The notes under the pieces were generated by a model. The model ran no database searches, was not told where the DNA came from, and saw only the letters and a list, made by a program, of their open reading frames with translations. Below, in pieces: positions 24,608 through 34,679 of a stretch of DNA of 64,000 nucleotides (positions are counted from its first letter, which is position 1; each line of letters begins with the position of its first letter). Location: the NCBI RefSeq assembly GCF_001436645.1, contig NZ_AYZI01000007.1, positions 1 through 64,000 of the forward strand, in the 5' to 3' direction. The DNA comes from Fructilactobacillus florum DSM 22689 = JCM 16035 (lineage in GTDB: Bacteria > Bacillota > Bacilli > Lactobacillales > Lactobacillaceae). Both the position numbers and the translations under genes were made by a program.

Positions 24608-26164
24608 ATGGACTACGTAATTGGCGTTGACATTGGTACCACGAGTGTTAAGACCGTTTTATACGATGATGAAGGCGCGGTTAAGGGCTATTCTAATGAT
24701 TTGTATGACCTATACCAGGACACGGCTGACATGGCTGAAGAGGATCCAGAAGAAATTTTTAGTGCCATGATTCAGGGATTACAAAAAGTCTTAGAAAAAG
24801 CTGACTTGCAGCAAGGTACGCTTAAGGGGATTTCTTATTCGTGTGCCATGCACAGTTTGATTTGTTTAGATGAAGATCACAAACCACTGACGCGCGCCAT
24901 TACTTGGGCAGATAATCGAGCCGTAAACTATGCTGATGAGCTCAAGAAAAATGGCATTGGAATGGAGTTATACAAAAAAACTGGGGTTCCAACCCACCCA
25001 ATGACTCCGCTCACCAAAATCATGTGGATTAAAAATGAACATCCCGAGATTTTCAAAAAGACCCGCTGGTTCGTTGGTATCAAGGAATACATTAACTATA
25101 AGTTATTTGGAGTTCTCAAAGAAGACTACTCGATCGCAAATGCTACTGCACTCTTTAACATCTTTACCATGGACTGGGACGATCAGGCACTAGAAGTTGC
25201 TGGCATCAATCGGGAGCAATTGCCAGAACTAGTTGACACTGATTATCAACTAACGGGTATGAACGATCACTATGCCAACATGATTGGGATTGATAAACAA
25301 ACTCCCTTTATCATCGGAGCTTCTGATGGTCCACTGGCTAACCTCGGGGTCAACGCAATCAAACCTGGAGTAATTGCCGTTACCATCGGAACCTCGGGGG
25401 CCGTACGAGTGGTTACTGATAAGCCCAAAATTGATCCTAAGGGACGTGTTTTTTGTTACTACTTGTCTAAAAACATGTGGGTTGTAGGCGGACCAGTCAA
25501 CAACGGTGGCATTGTCTTTCGTTGGGTTCGTGACCAACTCTGTGCACCAGAGAAAGTTACTGCTGAACAAATGCATGTCGATGCCTACGATTTATTGACC
25601 AAGATGGCAGCCGAGATTCCTGCTGGTTCGAACGGTCTCATTTTCCTTCCCTTCTTAGGTGGGGAACGAGCTCCCATTTGGGATGCTGATGCCCGTGGAA
25701 CTTTCTTTGGTTTAACAAGACAACACACACGGGCTCATATGATTAGAGCTGCCTTAGAAGGAATTGTTTACAATTTATATACAGTGGCACTAGCTCTTGA
25801 AGAGGTCGTTGGCGAACCAACTAGTATTCAGGCGACGGGTGGATTTGCTCGTTCGGAATTATGGCGTCAGATGTTAGCTGACATCTTTGAGCATGATGTT
25901 AATATTCCAGAAAGCTTTGAAGGAACGGCGCTTGGAGCAGCCACCTTGGGGATGTACAGTTTGGGAATGATTGATAGCTTGTATGACGTCCACAAATTTG
26001 TTGGCGTTACGAATAAACATCATCCTAATCAGGAAAATTACGAAGCTTATCGCCAATTAGTTCCAATTTACATTCGATTAAGTCGTTATCTACAGCCAGA
26101 ATATAAAAACATTGCTACTTATCAGCGAGAACAAGAAGCAGATGAACTCAATCAAAATAAATAA
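24608..26164 (+). CDS. gntK: Gluconate kinase (FGGY family)
   Basis: A 518-residue FGGY-type sugar kinase, expected to phosphorylate gluconate to 6-phosphogluconate. The N-terminal ATPase fold has GVDIGTTSVKTVLYD; the second domain has GVIAVTIGTSGAVR and ATGGFARSELWRQML, and a C-terminal EGTALGAATLGMYSLG. Related xylulokinases and glycerol kinases share these motifs; the long MDYVIGVDIGTTS start, ITWADNRA and the nearby gntP favour gluconate. AAGGGG precedes the ATG. It is monocistronic, with its own promoter and terminator, and 4.5 kb from gntP. Confidence 0.85.
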   Translation: MDYVIGVDIGTTSVKTVLYDDEGAVKGYSNDLYDLYQDTADMAEEDPEEIFSAMIQGLQKVLEKADLQQGTLKGISYSCAMHSLICLDEDHKPLTRAITWADNRAVNYADELKKNGIGMELYKKTGVPTHPMTPLTKIMWIKNEHPEIFKKTRWFVGIKEYINYKLFGVLKEDYSIANATALFNIFTMDWDDQALEVAGINREQLPELVDTDYQLTGMNDHYANMIGIDKQTPFIIGASDGPLANLGVNAIKPGVIAVTIGTSGAVRVVTDKPKIDPKGRVFCYYLSKNMWVVGGPVNNGGIVFRWVRDQLCAPEKVTAEQMHVDAYDLLTKMAAEIPAGSNGLIFLPFLGGERAPIWDADARGTFFGLTRQHTRAHMIRAALEGIVYNLYTVALALEEVVGEPTSIQATGGFARSELWRQMLADIFEHDVNIPESFEGTALGAATLGMYSLGMIDSLYDVHKFVGVTNKHHPNQENYEAYRQLVPIYIRLSRYLQPEYKNIATYQREQEADELNQNK

Positions 26165-26168
26165 CAAC

Positions 26169-26197
26169 AAAAAAAGACCTTGAGAGGTCTTTTTTTT
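26169..26197 (+). terminator. gntK terminator
   Basis: AAAAAGACCT pairs with AGGTCTTTTT across a four-base loop, followed by more T. Confidence 0.88.
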
Positions 26198-26358
26198 ATA
26201 CTTTGATAAGTGAATAAAAAAAATTTATTTACTAATTTATTTAAGTAACTGAAATAACCAGAATTCAGTTGCTTTTATTATTGCATAATTACTAGACACA
26301 TGTATTGAAATTCGATTATAATTGTAATGTTTGTTGCACGAAAAACACATGCTTGGTT

Positions 26359-26387
26359 TTGACACAATGGCGTAGCCATGCTATTTT
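26359..26387 (+). promoter_or_regulatory. Adhesin promoter with dyad in the spacer
   Basis: TTGACA (26359-26364), a 17-base spacer and TATTTT (26382-26387). The spacer contains the inverted repeat ATGGC-GTA-GCCAT (26367-26379), a likely protein-binding site. The leader to the adhesin start is about 100 bases. The remaining gap after gntK (26198-26358) is AT-rich and holds an imperfect AACTGAA/TTCAGTT stem; no gene is seen. Confidence 0.55.
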
Positions 26388-26494
26388 AGCTTGGTTAGTT
26401 AAACTTGTAACCTTTCAAAAAATATTATTTTCAAGATATATTGAAAGTTTACATTCCTTTGGTAATAACAATATTAATTAGGAGAGTGCTTGAT

Positions 26495-28741
26495 ATGCTA
26501 AAAAAACCATTCACCCCCAAAATAATTTATCCTACGGGTAAATTATTACTGACCACCACCATGATTTCTATAGGAATTGGGCTGGTCAACAATACAACGG
26601 TTTCTGCCGATACAAAGAGCCCAAATTACGTAAAAACTGCTTCAGATCCACAGACAACTGATAAATCCGAAATTCAAACCTTATCAAGACATTTTGATTT
26701 TGATTCAATGTTCTCAGTGACAAGTCAGTTCAGTCGTTATTTGGGGAAAAACGATCCCATGAATCCTGATAGCTATCGAACGACTCAATTATTTGGAGGA
26801 TCTGCTGACGTTAGCTTGAAATATCAGGTAAATAAGGATGAGGGTACCGTGACAGTTACTGACTGCCAAATAAAATGGACTCCTAATATTGCATTATCAA
26901 ACCGTGCAAATCCAGCTACTAAAGAATCTTATTTTGGTTTGTATTTCCAAGTCCCCTACCCTAAAAAATATAGTGATATCGATTTCTCAGCTGGTCTGTC
27001 TGACCGAGAGAGTTACATCTCTAGGAACAAATTTTTCAATATGACAAAAAATCCCGATTTACAGGCGATTTCTGTTATGTATCGAGATGTTTCCCAAAAT
27101 TATAATAATTATCAGTATATGGAAAACCATGATTGGGTTCCATATACAGTCCCCATTACTGATGGGAAAGCTGATTTATTAAGACCTGCCATGCGCACAA
27201 ATAGCTTTTCAGATTCAGGTTCAAATTCGGGAGATGTTTATTATACCCAAGCAAATGATATGAAGGACATTATCATTACTTTAGCAAAACAAATCACCGT
27301 CGATCCGGCAAAGCAAGGAGACGAAAAGATTACTGGTAAAGGAGATGAGGGCGCCCAACTTACAGTAACCGATGGGGCTGGAAATGAAATTGGTACTGGA
27401 AGTATCAATAACGATGGAACTTACTCAGTTAGTACAAAGCGCCCTCTAAAAGGAGGCGAGGTTATCACTGTTCAAGCTAAGAATCCTGATGGTAGTACAG
27501 ATGCCGCTCATGTGACTGTTAGCGGTGAAGCACCCAAAGCAGCTGATGTGACCGTTAACTACGTCGATCCCGACGGTCATCCACTCACTAAGGCCGAAAC
27601 GCTCACCGGAAATTATGACGACTCTTACACAACTACCAAAAAAGACATCAAGGGCTATACCTTCAAAGAAGTTAAGGGACAAGAAAGTGGTAAGTTCTCT
27701 GACGCTCCGCAAACTGTCACCTACGTTTATACCCCTAATCAGGCCGCTGATGTGACCGTTAACTACGTTGATCCCAACGGTCATCCACTCACTAAGGCCG
27801 AAACGCTCACCGGAAATTATGACGACCCTTACACAACTACCAAAAAAGACATCAAGGGCTATACCTTCAAAGAAGTTAAGGGACAAGAAAGTGGTAAGTT
27901 CTCTGACGCTCCGCAAACTGTCACCTACGTTTATACCCCTAATCAGGCCGCTGATGTGACCGTTAACTACGTTGATCCCAACGGTCATCCACTCACTAAG
28001 GCCGAAACGCTCACCGGAAATTATGACGACCCTTACACAACTACCAAAAAAGACATCAAGGGCTATACCTTCAAAGAAGTTAAGGGACAAGAAAGTGGTA
28101 AGTTCTCTGACGCTCCGCAAACTGTCACCTACGTTTATACCCCTAATCAGGCCGCTGATGTGACCGTTAACTACGTTGATCCCAACGGTCATCAACTTGC
28201 TAAACCCGAAAAAATTACTGGTAATTATGACGACCCTTACACAACTACCAAAAAAGACATCAAAGGCTATACCTTAAAAGAAGTTAAGGGACAAGAAAAT
28301 GGTAAGTTCTCTGATGCTCCGCAAACTGTCACTTACGTTTATACCGCTAATGCTACCAACAATGTCCCTACCCCACAAAAGCGACCAGATGACTCCCAGC
28401 AACCTAACGGAGAAAAACCAAAACAACCTATTGATTCATCAGTCGGATCGGAGAAAAATCAAGAAAAAAAGGATCCTGAACCACAGAAATCCAAACCAGA
28501 GCCACAATCCAAAAATCAGCCAGCTGGATCAAGTTCGAATGGATCTTCAACTAATTCGGATAAAAATAATAATAAAAAGCAATCCGATGCTAATATTGCT
28601 AAAAAAATAATCACCGCTGGCAAACAGCAAATTGATCGTCTACTGCCAAAAACCGGTAGTCAACAAACGGCCGGATTAACCATGATTGGTACGCTGCTAA
28701 TCTTCATTGGTTCCATCATTTATTTTAGGAAACATAAGTAA
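26495..28741 (+). CDS. LPXTG-anchored MucBP-repeat surface adhesin
   Basis: A 748-residue cell-wall protein, probably a mucus- or surface-binding adhesin. Layout: signal peptide ending near VSAD (about residue 39); a unique beta-rich domain (about 60-265); a bacterial Ig-like module (about 270-345, with GAGNEIGTGSINNDGTYSV); four MucBP repeats of 68 residues (about 350-621); a Pro/Gln/Lys/Ser-rich wall-spanning region; and a sorting signal LPKTG (717-721) with hydrophobic stretch and basic tail RKHK. GGAGAG stands eight bases before the ATG at 26495; in-frame codons back to 26441 lack a ribosome binding site. It is monocistronic, between a promoter and a terminator. Confidence 0.9.
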   Translation: MLKKPFTPKIIYPTGKLLLTTTMISIGIGLVNNTTVSADTKSPNYVKTASDPQTTDKSEIQTLSRHFDFDSMFSVTSQFSRYLGKNDPMNPDSYRTTQLFGGSADVSLKYQVNKDEGTVTVTDCQIKWTPNIALSNRANPATKESYFGLYFQVPYPKKYSDIDFSAGLSDRESYISRNKFFNMTKNPDLQAISVMYRDVSQNYNNYQYMENHDWVPYTVPITDGKADLLRPAMRTNSFSDSGSNSGDVYYTQANDMKDIIITLAKQITVDPAKQGDEKITGKGDEGAQLTVTDGAGNEIGTGSINNDGTYSVSTKRPLKGGEVITVQAKNPDGSTDAAHVTVSGEAPKAADVTVNYVDPDGHPLTKAETLTGNYDDSYTTTKKDIKGYTFKEVKGQESGKFSDAPQTVTYVYTPNQAADVTVNYVDPNGHPLTKAETLTGNYDDPYTTTKKDIKGYTFKEVKGQESGKFSDAPQTVTYVYTPNQAADVTVNYVDPNGHPLTKAETLTGNYDDPYTTTKKDIKGYTFKEVKGQESGKFSDAPQTVTYVYTPNQAADVTVNYVDPNGHQLAKPEKITGNYDDPYTTTKKDIKGYTLKEVKGQENGKFSDAPQTVTYVYTANATNNVPTPQKRPDDSQQPNGEKPKQPIDSSVGSEKNQEKKDPEPQKSKPEPQSKNQPAGSSSNGSSTNSDKNNNKKQSDANIAKKIITAGKQQIDRLLPKTGSQQTAGLTMIGTLLIFIGSIIYFRKHK
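27542..28357 (+). repeat. Four tandem 204-bp MucBP-coding repeats
   Basis: Repeat starts lie at 27542, 27746, 27950 and 28154, exactly 204 bases apart, each beginning GCTGATGTGACCGTTAACTA. Copies two and three appear identical base for base, copy one differs at a few positions, and copy four is diverged in its middle and end. The identity implies recent duplication or gene conversion. Confidence 0.95.
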
Positions 28742-28783
28742 CGACTAGTTTCCAATTGAGGTACTTTTCGTAACGAATTTAAT

Positions 28784-28821
28784 AAAACGACTGAATTCTC
28801 CCTGAACTCAGTCGTTTTATT
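28784..28821 (+). terminator. Adhesin terminator
   Basis: AAAACGACTGA (28784-28794) pairs with TCAGTCGTTTT (28808-28818), followed by ATTATT. Confidence 0.85.
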
Positions 28822-28919
28822 ATTACTGGCAGATCTTCTAACCAACCTCCAACAAAATAGCTATCTTTTATATTCTTGAAAATGCTATAATAAATCATTA
28901 TAAATTCGGAGGTGTCTTC

Positions 28920-30236
28920 ATGGCTGATAAAACCATGCAACCACATATTGGACCATTCACCGCCCTGGCAACCGTCATGGGAACTGTCATCGGAGGCGGT
29001 GTCTTCTTTAAAACAGCAGCCGTCGTGGCGGCCACCAATTCAGCTGGCCTCACAATCCTAGCTTGGGTGCTCGGTGGTCTACTAACTATTTGCGGTGGTT
29101 TAACTGTTTCCGAACTGAGCGCCGCTTTTCCAGAAACCGGTGGCTCCATTAAATATTTAGAACACACCTACGGCAAAATAACGGGATTTTTGCTCGGCTG
29201 GTCGGAAATGTTAATTTATTTTCCTGCCAACATTGCCGCCCTCGCCATTATTTTTGCAACTCAGGTTATTAACCTTTTTCATTTAAACCCCGGATTGCTA
29301 GTCCCAATTGCCTTGCTCACAGCGGCTAGTATTACCATTATCAATCTTTTTGGAGCGCGGGCAGGTGGCATGGTACAATCCCTGACTTTTCTAGGAAAAC
29401 TCATCCCCCTTGCCATTATCATTATCGGGGGGCTCTGGATGCCCGGTCACGTGGAAACAAGCCTCTTCCCGCTAAACCCTGCTGGTCATACCAACTTCAT
29501 TACCGCCTTTTCTGGTGGATTAATTGCCACCATGTTTGCTTATGAAGGCTGGATTAACGTGGGAACCATTGCTGGTGAAATTAAAAATCCTCAAAAGAAT
29601 CTCCCTAGAGTCATTGGTCTAGGATTAGCTCTTATTATGGTAATTTATTTACTAGTAAACTGGGTTTTCTTGAAACAACTGCCACTAAATCAAATAGCAG
29701 GCAATGAAAACACTGCCTTTGAAGCTGCCCAACGGCTCTTTGGTGAATTTGGTGGCAAACTTGTTACCATTGGTATCTTGGTTTCAGTGTATGGAACCAT
29801 CAATGGCTATACCTTAACTGGTCCGCGAGTTACCTACGCCATGGCTAAAAATGATGATTTACCCGGTAGTCACTGGCTCAAAAAACTATCGAAAAAGTAT
29901 GCTGCCCCCTACTGGGCCACAATTTTAACTTTCAGCATTGCAACGATTATGGTTTTTTTAGGTTCGTTTGATGTTTTGACTGATATGCTTGTATTTGTCA
30001 TGTGGATTTTTAATTGTCTGCTCTTTTTTGCGGTGCTTCTGTTACGCAAACGAGAGCCAGGGTTGCCCCGTCCTTACCGTGTACCATGGTTCCCGCTCAT
30101 TCCAATTATCGCACTAGTTGGAGGACTCTTTATTCTTATTACCACCATCATCAATCAGCCCCTCTTGGCCTTGACGGGGATTGGAGTAACCTTTGCTGGA
30201 ATTCCATTCTTTTACATCCATAAATTGCGCCATTGA
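28920..30236 (+). CDS. APC-superfamily amino-acid permease
   Basis: A 438-residue transporter with 12 predicted membrane helices of the LAT/SteT group of the amino acid-polyamine-organocation superfamily. Helix 1 has the substrate-binding break VMGTVIGGGVFF, helix 3 the stretch AAFPETGGSIKYLEHTYG, and helix 6 FAYEGWINVGTIAGEIKNPQ. The substrate is probably neutral amino acids, exchanged or symported, but is not certain. GGAGG lies seven bases before the ATG. The gene is monocistronic. Confidence 0.87.
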   Translation: MADKTMQPHIGPFTALATVMGTVIGGGVFFKTAAVVAATNSAGLTILAWVLGGLLTICGGLTVSELSAAFPETGGSIKYLEHTYGKITGFLLGWSEMLIYFPANIAALAIIFATQVINLFHLNPGLLVPIALLTAASITIINLFGARAGGMVQSLTFLGKLIPLAIIIIGGLWMPGHVETSLFPLNPAGHTNFITAFSGGLIATMFAYEGWINVGTIAGEIKNPQKNLPRVIGLGLALIMVIYLLVNWVFLKQLPLNQIAGNENTAFEAAQRLFGEFGGKLVTIGILVSVYGTINGYTLTGPRVTYAMAKNDDLPGSHWLKKLSKKYAAPYWATILTFSIATIMVFLGSFDVLTDMLVFVMWIFNCLLFFAVLLLRKREPGLPRPYRVPWFPLIPIIALVGGLFILITTIINQPLLALTGIGVTFAGIPFFYIHKLRH

Positions 30237-30524
30237 GCCGCTTAATCAACATGGTTTGCCACCATGGTGTCAAGCTAATATCATCACGGTTAACATTAAT
30301 AATTTACAAAAATCAAAGTGATTAATGATTCATTTAAAAAAACTTTATCAGATCTTTCGTAATCGATAACAAACATTAAAGATATAATCAGTTTATGGAA
30401 TGAATTAGTAGCTTTTAGTCCGTGGACCTTCCCCAAACATATCAATTACTTAACTTTCCATCTCTGTAATTATATGAAACTCTAACTGGTCCGCTAACTA
30501 AGGTTAGCGTTATCAAAACAAACT
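30237..30524. other. Gene-free interval
   Basis: No coding frame with a ribosome binding site was found. Two short stems are visible: ATGGT/ACCAT near 30251-30267, just after the permease stop, and CGCTAAC/GTTAGCG near 30492-30509. TATAAT occurs at about 30383 but has no matching -35 element. Confidence 0.5.
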
Positions 30525-30571
30525 AAAAACAGCTTTGCGACCGATAATTTATCGGCAACGAAGCTGTTTTT
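30525..30571. terminator. Bidirectional terminator after the PrsW-like gene
   Basis: AAAAACAGCTT (30525-30535) pairs with AAGCTGTTTTT (30561-30571), with a second inner stem CCGATAA/TTATCGG. A strong terminator on both strands, ending the minus-strand protease transcript. Confidence 0.9.
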
Positions 30572-30580
30572 TTGATTACT

Positions 30581-31822
30581 TTACGCTGAAGTTTGCATTT
30601 CACGCCGTTGCTCAATCTGGCGCTGTTTAACCTGCTGAAGTCCTGCGTTAATAAACACAAACACCAACACCCAGGTACAAACTGCAAGAATCACATACCG
30701 AACAAGCCCTAGTCCGTTCAATAGGTTCCAGTCCCACAACATATGCAAGATCACGACCATAAAAAAGAAACGCAGAAAGCGTCGATCAAAGAACGTTGAA
30801 AATTCCAATGAGCCGTAGCCCTTAGCAACGACTAATCCGGCAGTCGCAATTGCACACCACTCACCGTGCGTAGAAATCGAAGTTATCGAGCGAAAGAGCG
30901 CATAGGAGATGGGAGCAAACTGCCCGTGACTACCAAACATGTAGGTAATGTTTTCAAATGCTGCAAAACCACTTCCAACCGCTGCCCCAATCAGCATTCC
31001 GTTAAAAATGTTATTGGCATTGAGTTTTTTGACAAAGTACGCCGCTACAATCACCTTGCCCAACTCCTCAGCAAAACCAGTTAGCATTGCACCAACAAAG
31101 TCAATGCTACCACCATTTCCAATCAAAAGGTCAATAATGACGGCCGCTATGATCGACAAAATCCCACCAATGGAAAAAATCTGAACAACCTGATACATAC
31201 TAATATTTTTGTAAATATTCATCTCAAAAAAGAGCATCAGCGCCGCTACGGGCACCGAAATCGCCATAATGGCATCCATCGAATACACGGTTCCAAAATT
31301 AGCATTTAGAAGCGCCAGGAATTGTAGTAAAAAACCTGAGAAAACAATCAAAACCAAGACCCGAGAAAAAAGCCAGGGTTGAATCTTGTCGTCCACTACA
31401 TCTGCCAACGGTGGCGTGGTTTCTCTTGTTCCTACAATGAAGATTTCTTCGGCTTCTTCTTGCGTATGATTTCTAAACACCTCGCTAAGAAAGGTGCTCA
31501 ATTTCAAGTGCACCGAGCCGTCGCCTCCGGCCCAATTATTTAACTCGTGAGTCGCTTCATCAATCATCCCTGAATGATGTTGTGGAGTTAATGATGATAC
31601 TGAATCAACATTTTCTTGCGCTTCTGTTGTAACTTGTTGACTCGTGACAGTCGCTGGTTGTGATGTCGTGGTTGCGGTCGATTCATTTGTCATGGTTGTC
31701 TTGTTTGTGGTAGCTGATTCACTCTGTGTCTGCAGAGCACTGCCACAGTTTATACAAAACTGTGCCATTTGTTCATTTTTAGTTCCGCATTGTTGACAAT
31801 ACTGAAATTCATTTTTTTCCAT
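30581..31822 (-). CDS. PrsW-family intramembrane metalloprotease with zinc ribbon
   Basis: A 413-residue membrane protein. The N-terminus has a Cys4 zinc ribbon (CQQCG...CINCG, about 9-27), a Thr/Ser-rich linker to about residue 85, a soluble stretch, and eight or so membrane segments. PrsW motifs are present: GFAEELGKVIV (E-E-x-x-K), GFAAFENITYMF, THGEWCAIATAG and VILHMLWDW, which supply the metal ligands. PrsW of Bacillus subtilis starts regulated proteolysis of an anti-sigma factor; the substrate here is unknown. AAAAGGAGG precedes the ATG. It follows mmuM by 133 bases in the same direction. Confidence 0.85.
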   Translation of the reverse strand: MEKNEFQYCQQCGTKNEQMAQFCINCGSALQTQSESATTNKTTMTNESTATTTSQPATVTSQQVTTEAQENVDSVSSLTPQHHSGMIDEATHELNNWAGGDGSVHLKLSTFLSEVFRNHTQEEAEEIFIVGTRETTPPLADVVDDKIQPWLFSRVLVLIVFSGFLLQFLALLNANFGTVYSMDAIMAISVPVAALMLFFEMNIYKNISMYQVVQIFSIGGILSIIAAVIIDLLIGNGGSIDFVGAMLTGFAEELGKVIVAAYFVKKLNANNIFNGMLIGAAVGSGFAAFENITYMFGSHGQFAPISYALFRSITSISTHGEWCAIATAGLVVAKGYGSLEFSTFFDRRFLRFFFMVVILHMLWDWNLLNGLGLVRYVILAVCTWVLVFVFINAGLQQVKQRQIEQRREMQTSA

Positions 31823-31955
31823 GGCTGCCTCCTTTTAGTTTTAGCCAAATTCACTAATAATGACATTATACATTTTTTTAGTTAATTGTGGGCTGCTAAC
31901 TGGTAATGAATTAAAACGAAGCATGTAGCCTCCTCCAAAGATTTAACTGGATAAG

Positions 31956-32873
31956 CTAAACAGAAGGACGTATTAATCTGCTAATCTGGGCAATATCTGC
32001 CGGCGTTGTTCGACAACAACCACCGATAATATTGGCTCCAGCAGCTAACCAGTGAGGAACTTCTTTTGTAAAAGAATCAACATGGGGAACGGTCGTCCAA
32101 GTCTTCGTCAGCGGATCATACAAATCTCCCGGATTCGGATATACAATTATCGGCAACTTGGTTTGCGCACGAATTAATTTAACCAACGGCGTAATATTTT
32201 CCATTTTAGTACAATTGATTCCAATCCCACCGACACTTGGCTGCTGCCGTAACCAAGCGACCACCCGATTCAGGTCGGTTCCATCACTTAACTGACGCTG
32301 ATTTCGCACACTGAAACTAATCCAGTACGGAATCCGTTGATCAAGCGTTGCCAAGATGCCGACTACCGCTTGGATTTCTTGAAAATTAGGCATCGTATCA
32401 ACCGACAACAAATCTGCTCCGGCATCTATCAGAGTCAAGATTTTTTCCCGATGAAATTGTTCATACTCAGCTACTGTCTTAGTATAGTTTCCTGTATATT
32501 CAGAACCGTCAGCTAGATAAGCTCCATACGGTCCAATGCAACCAGCCACTAAACCGGTCGGACGATAGCGATCTCTAGCAGCTTGAGCCAAATGAACCCC
32601 GGTCGCAAGTAAGTCCAGGGCCTGCTGATGTCCAATCCCTCGCTTAGCAAAAGCGGCTACATTAGCTTGGTAAGTATCAGTAATCGCAAGGTCTGCTCCC
32701 GCTCGAAAATAACTGGCATGCACCTGATAAATTTTTTCTTGCTGATCAATTAAAGCATTCGCTGACCAGAGCTCGTCATTAGTCGCCACTCCCAATTTTT
32801 CAAGTTCGGTACCCATAGCACCATCAAGCACCAAGGGCTGGTCTAGACTTGTCGATAAAATCTGTCGCTTCAT
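31956..32873 (-). CDS. mmuM: Homocysteine S-methyltransferase
   Basis: A 305-residue zinc enzyme that makes methionine from homocysteine with S-methylmethionine as methyl donor. The zinc ligands are visible in IGINCTKME and in GGCCRTTP near the C-terminus; the N-terminus has [20 protein letters not shown] is eight bases before the ATG at 32873, which overlaps the permease stop (ATGA). It is the second gene of the T-box-controlled operon, which fits methionine supply. Confidence 0.92.
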   Translation of the reverse strand: MKRQILSTSLDQPLVLDGAMGTELEKLGVATNDELWSANALIDQQEKIYQVHASYFRAGADLAITDTYQANVAAFAKRGIGHQQALDLLATGVHLAQAARDRYRPTGLVAGCIGPYGAYLADGSEYTGNYTKTVAEYEQFHREKILTLIDAGADLLSVDTMPNFQEIQAVVGILATLDQRIPYWISFSVRNQRQLSDGTDLNRVVAWLRQQPSVGGIGINCTKMENITPLVKLIRAQTKLPIIVYPNPGDLYDPLTKTWTTVPHVDSFTKEVPHWLAAGANIIGGCCRTTPADIAQISRLIRPSV

Positions 32874-34252
32874 TTTGTTGTCCTCCGTTTCTTTTGAAAA
32901 TGTTCCTTCATGGCATAACCGGTGTAGCAAACGATCACAAAAGGAACGGTACATTCTAAAGCAATCCGCTGCTGCGGATCAAACCAGATCAGCAAACAGG
33001 ATAGCAAGCACAGACCACAAGCTAACAGCGGAACTACTGGGTATCCAGGCGTTGGACACTGTAAATCAGTATCCCGATGTCCCGTTTGTCGCCATTGTTT
33101 GCGAAACTGAAACTCTGATAACGCAATCGCCATCCACACAAAGACTACCGCCAATCCTGAAATCGAAACCAGCACTAAGTAGACGGAACTTGCAGCATAG
33201 ATTGCCGACAAGAGGGCCAGGATGCCACCACCCATGCTGGCGACAAGCGCATAAATTGGAATCTGCTTTTTCGTCGTCCGCTGAAAAATGGGAGCAACCA
33301 TTCCCTCGTTAGCTAATGACCATAACATCCTAGTTGCGGCATAAAGCCCCGAGTTTGCTGCCGAAATAATCGCCGTCAGCACTACAAAATTCATCAAATC
33401 CCCTGCCAAGGGGATCCCCAATCCGGAGAAAATCGTTACAAATGGACTTTGCGTTACCCCCGCCTGTTGGTAGGGCAACAAAGCACTCATAACCACCATG
33501 CTACCCACAAAAAAGGTAATGAGTCGCCATAAGGTAGCATGAATTGCCTTGGGAATCGTCTTTGCCGGATCTTTGGTTTCACCAGCGGTTACTCCAATTA
33601 ATTCAGTGCCGGAAAAAGCAAAATTAACGGTGAGCATCGTGGTAAAGACTCCCGAAAAGCCATTGGGGAACCACCCAGATCGGTAAAAATTACGTAAGCC
33701 GATGAATTGGCGTGTCCCATGATAGGGAAGCAATCCCACCATTGCACCTACTCCTAACACAATAAAGCTCACGATGGCGACCACCTTGATGCCGGCAAAC
33801 CACCCCTCAGTTGTCGCAAACCATTTAACCGAAACTGCATTTAAACTAAAAATCAAAATAATTAGTAGAGCACTCCACATCCAAACGGGCGTTTGTGGAA
33901 ACCAATGGCGCATGATTAATCCAGCGGCGGTGAATTCCGATCCCAATGCAATCGTCCAGGTCAACCAGTATAAAATCGCCACGACAAACCCCGCACTTTT
34001 TCCTAAGTAGCGTTGCGCGTAAACATGAAACGAACCGGTTTCTGGAAAAGCTACTGCTAACTCTCCCAAACACAGCATTACTAGATAAACAATCAACGCC
34101 CCTACTAAATATGCCAGGACAGTTCCTAATGGTCCTGCCTCATGAATCGTGTACCCGGAACTCAGAAACAAGCCGGTTCCAATCACTCCGCCTAATGAAA
34201 TCATGAGAACCTGCCGGGCTGAGATGGCACGGGCTAAATGTGCTTTAGTCAT
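32870..34252 (-). CDS. mmuP: S-methylmethionine/amino-acid permease (MmuP type)
   Basis: A 460-residue, 12-helix permease of the amino-acid transporter group, with [20 protein letters not shown] in helix 1 and [20 protein letters not shown] in helix 3. Coupling with mmuM through an ATGA overlap, and a methionine-type T-box upstream, identify S-methylmethionine as the probable substrate. GGAG lies seven bases before the ATG at 34252; ten further in-frame codons upstream fall in the terminator T tract region and are not translated. Confidence 0.88.
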   Translation of the reverse strand: MTKAHLARAISARQVLMISLGGVIGTGLFLSSGYTIHEAGPLGTVLAYLVGALIVYLVMLCLGELAVAFPETGSFHVYAQRYLGKSAGFVVAILYWLTWTIALGSEFTAAGLIMRHWFPQTPVWMWSALLIILIFSLNAVSVKWFATTEGWFAGIKVVAIVSFIVLGVGAMVGLLPYHGTRQFIGLRNFYRSGWFPNGFSGVFTTMLTVNFAFSGTELIGVTAGETKDPAKTIPKAIHATLWRLITFFVGSMVVMSALLPYQQAGVTQSPFVTIFSGLGIPLAGDLMNFVVLTAIISAANSGLYAATRMLWSLANEGMVAPIFQRTTKKQIPIYALVASMGGGILALLSAIYAASSVYLVLVSISGLAVVFVWMAIALSEFQFRKQWRQTGHRDTDLQCPTPGYPVVPLLACGLCLLSCLLIWFDPQQRIALECTVPFVIVCYTGYAMKEHFQKKRRTTK

Positions 34253-34266
34253 TCGCTTTCTCCTCG

Positions 34267-34535
34267 AAAAAATAAAAAACACCCGCCCTATAAAAAGGAC
34301 GAGTGTACTCGTGATACCACCTTAATTAATTCATTTCTCACAAAATGAACCTCCGCCAGTTACAACCATAACTGCGTCTTGATAACGGTGACGAATCCGG
34401 TGCTAGCTAACGATTCACTAACAAAGTTATTCAGAACTGTCCATCTTCTAAACGTTCCCCTACTTCCTTTTCACCAGCCAGGAGTTCTCTGAAAGGGTTG
34501 CGCCTATACTCAACAATTCTTCTTGGAAATAATTT
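34267..34535 (-). promoter_or_regulatory. T-box riboswitch, methionine specifier
   Basis: Read on the minus strand, the leader of mmuPM has a stem I region with GAAGAUGGACAG, placing AUG (34442-34444) in the specifier position. It has the conserved T-box AAGGUGGUAUCACGAGUA (34307-34324 area), whose UGGU pairs with the A-CCA end of uncharged tRNA, and a terminator GGACGAGTGT/ACACCCGCCC with T tract (34267-34306). Uncharged tRNA-Met would stabilise the antiterminator and turn on the operon. The specifier is read from motif context, not from a fold calculation. Confidence 0.85.
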
Positions 34536-34540
34536 TTTTA

Positions 34541-34569
34541 ATTTTATGCCGGACAATTAAGGTTGTCAA
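34541..34569 (-). promoter_or_regulatory. mmuPM promoter
   Basis: Minus strand: perfect TTGACA (34564-34569), 17 bases, TAAAAT (34541-34546). Transcription would start near 34535, at the beginning of the T-box leader. Confidence 0.75.
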
Positions 34570-34619
34570 GGTCTTTTTGGTTGAAATTACGAATTAATAA
34601 TTTTACTTACAAAAAACAA

Positions 34620-34648
34620 TTGACGCCAGCGCCACAATCCTGTTTAAT
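34620..34648 (+). promoter_or_regulatory. Promoter of the leader-peptide/PfoR-like unit
   Basis: TTGACG (34620-34625), 17 bases, TTTAAT (34643-34648). It points away from the mmuPM promoter 50 bases to the left. Confidence 0.6.
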
Positions 34649-34679
34649 ATCCATAATCTAATAGAAAGGATCGTTAACG

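Noticed and set aside
27446-28195. Long open frame (249 codons) on the minus strand across the MucBP repeats
   Set aside because: It is an antisense shadow of the repeated coding sequence: the same 68-residue unit recurs because the DNA repeats, and no ribosome binding site precedes it.
27542-28357. Regular repeats considered as a CRISPR array
   Set aside because: The 204-bp unit is wholly coding, in frame with the adhesin, and there are no unique spacers.
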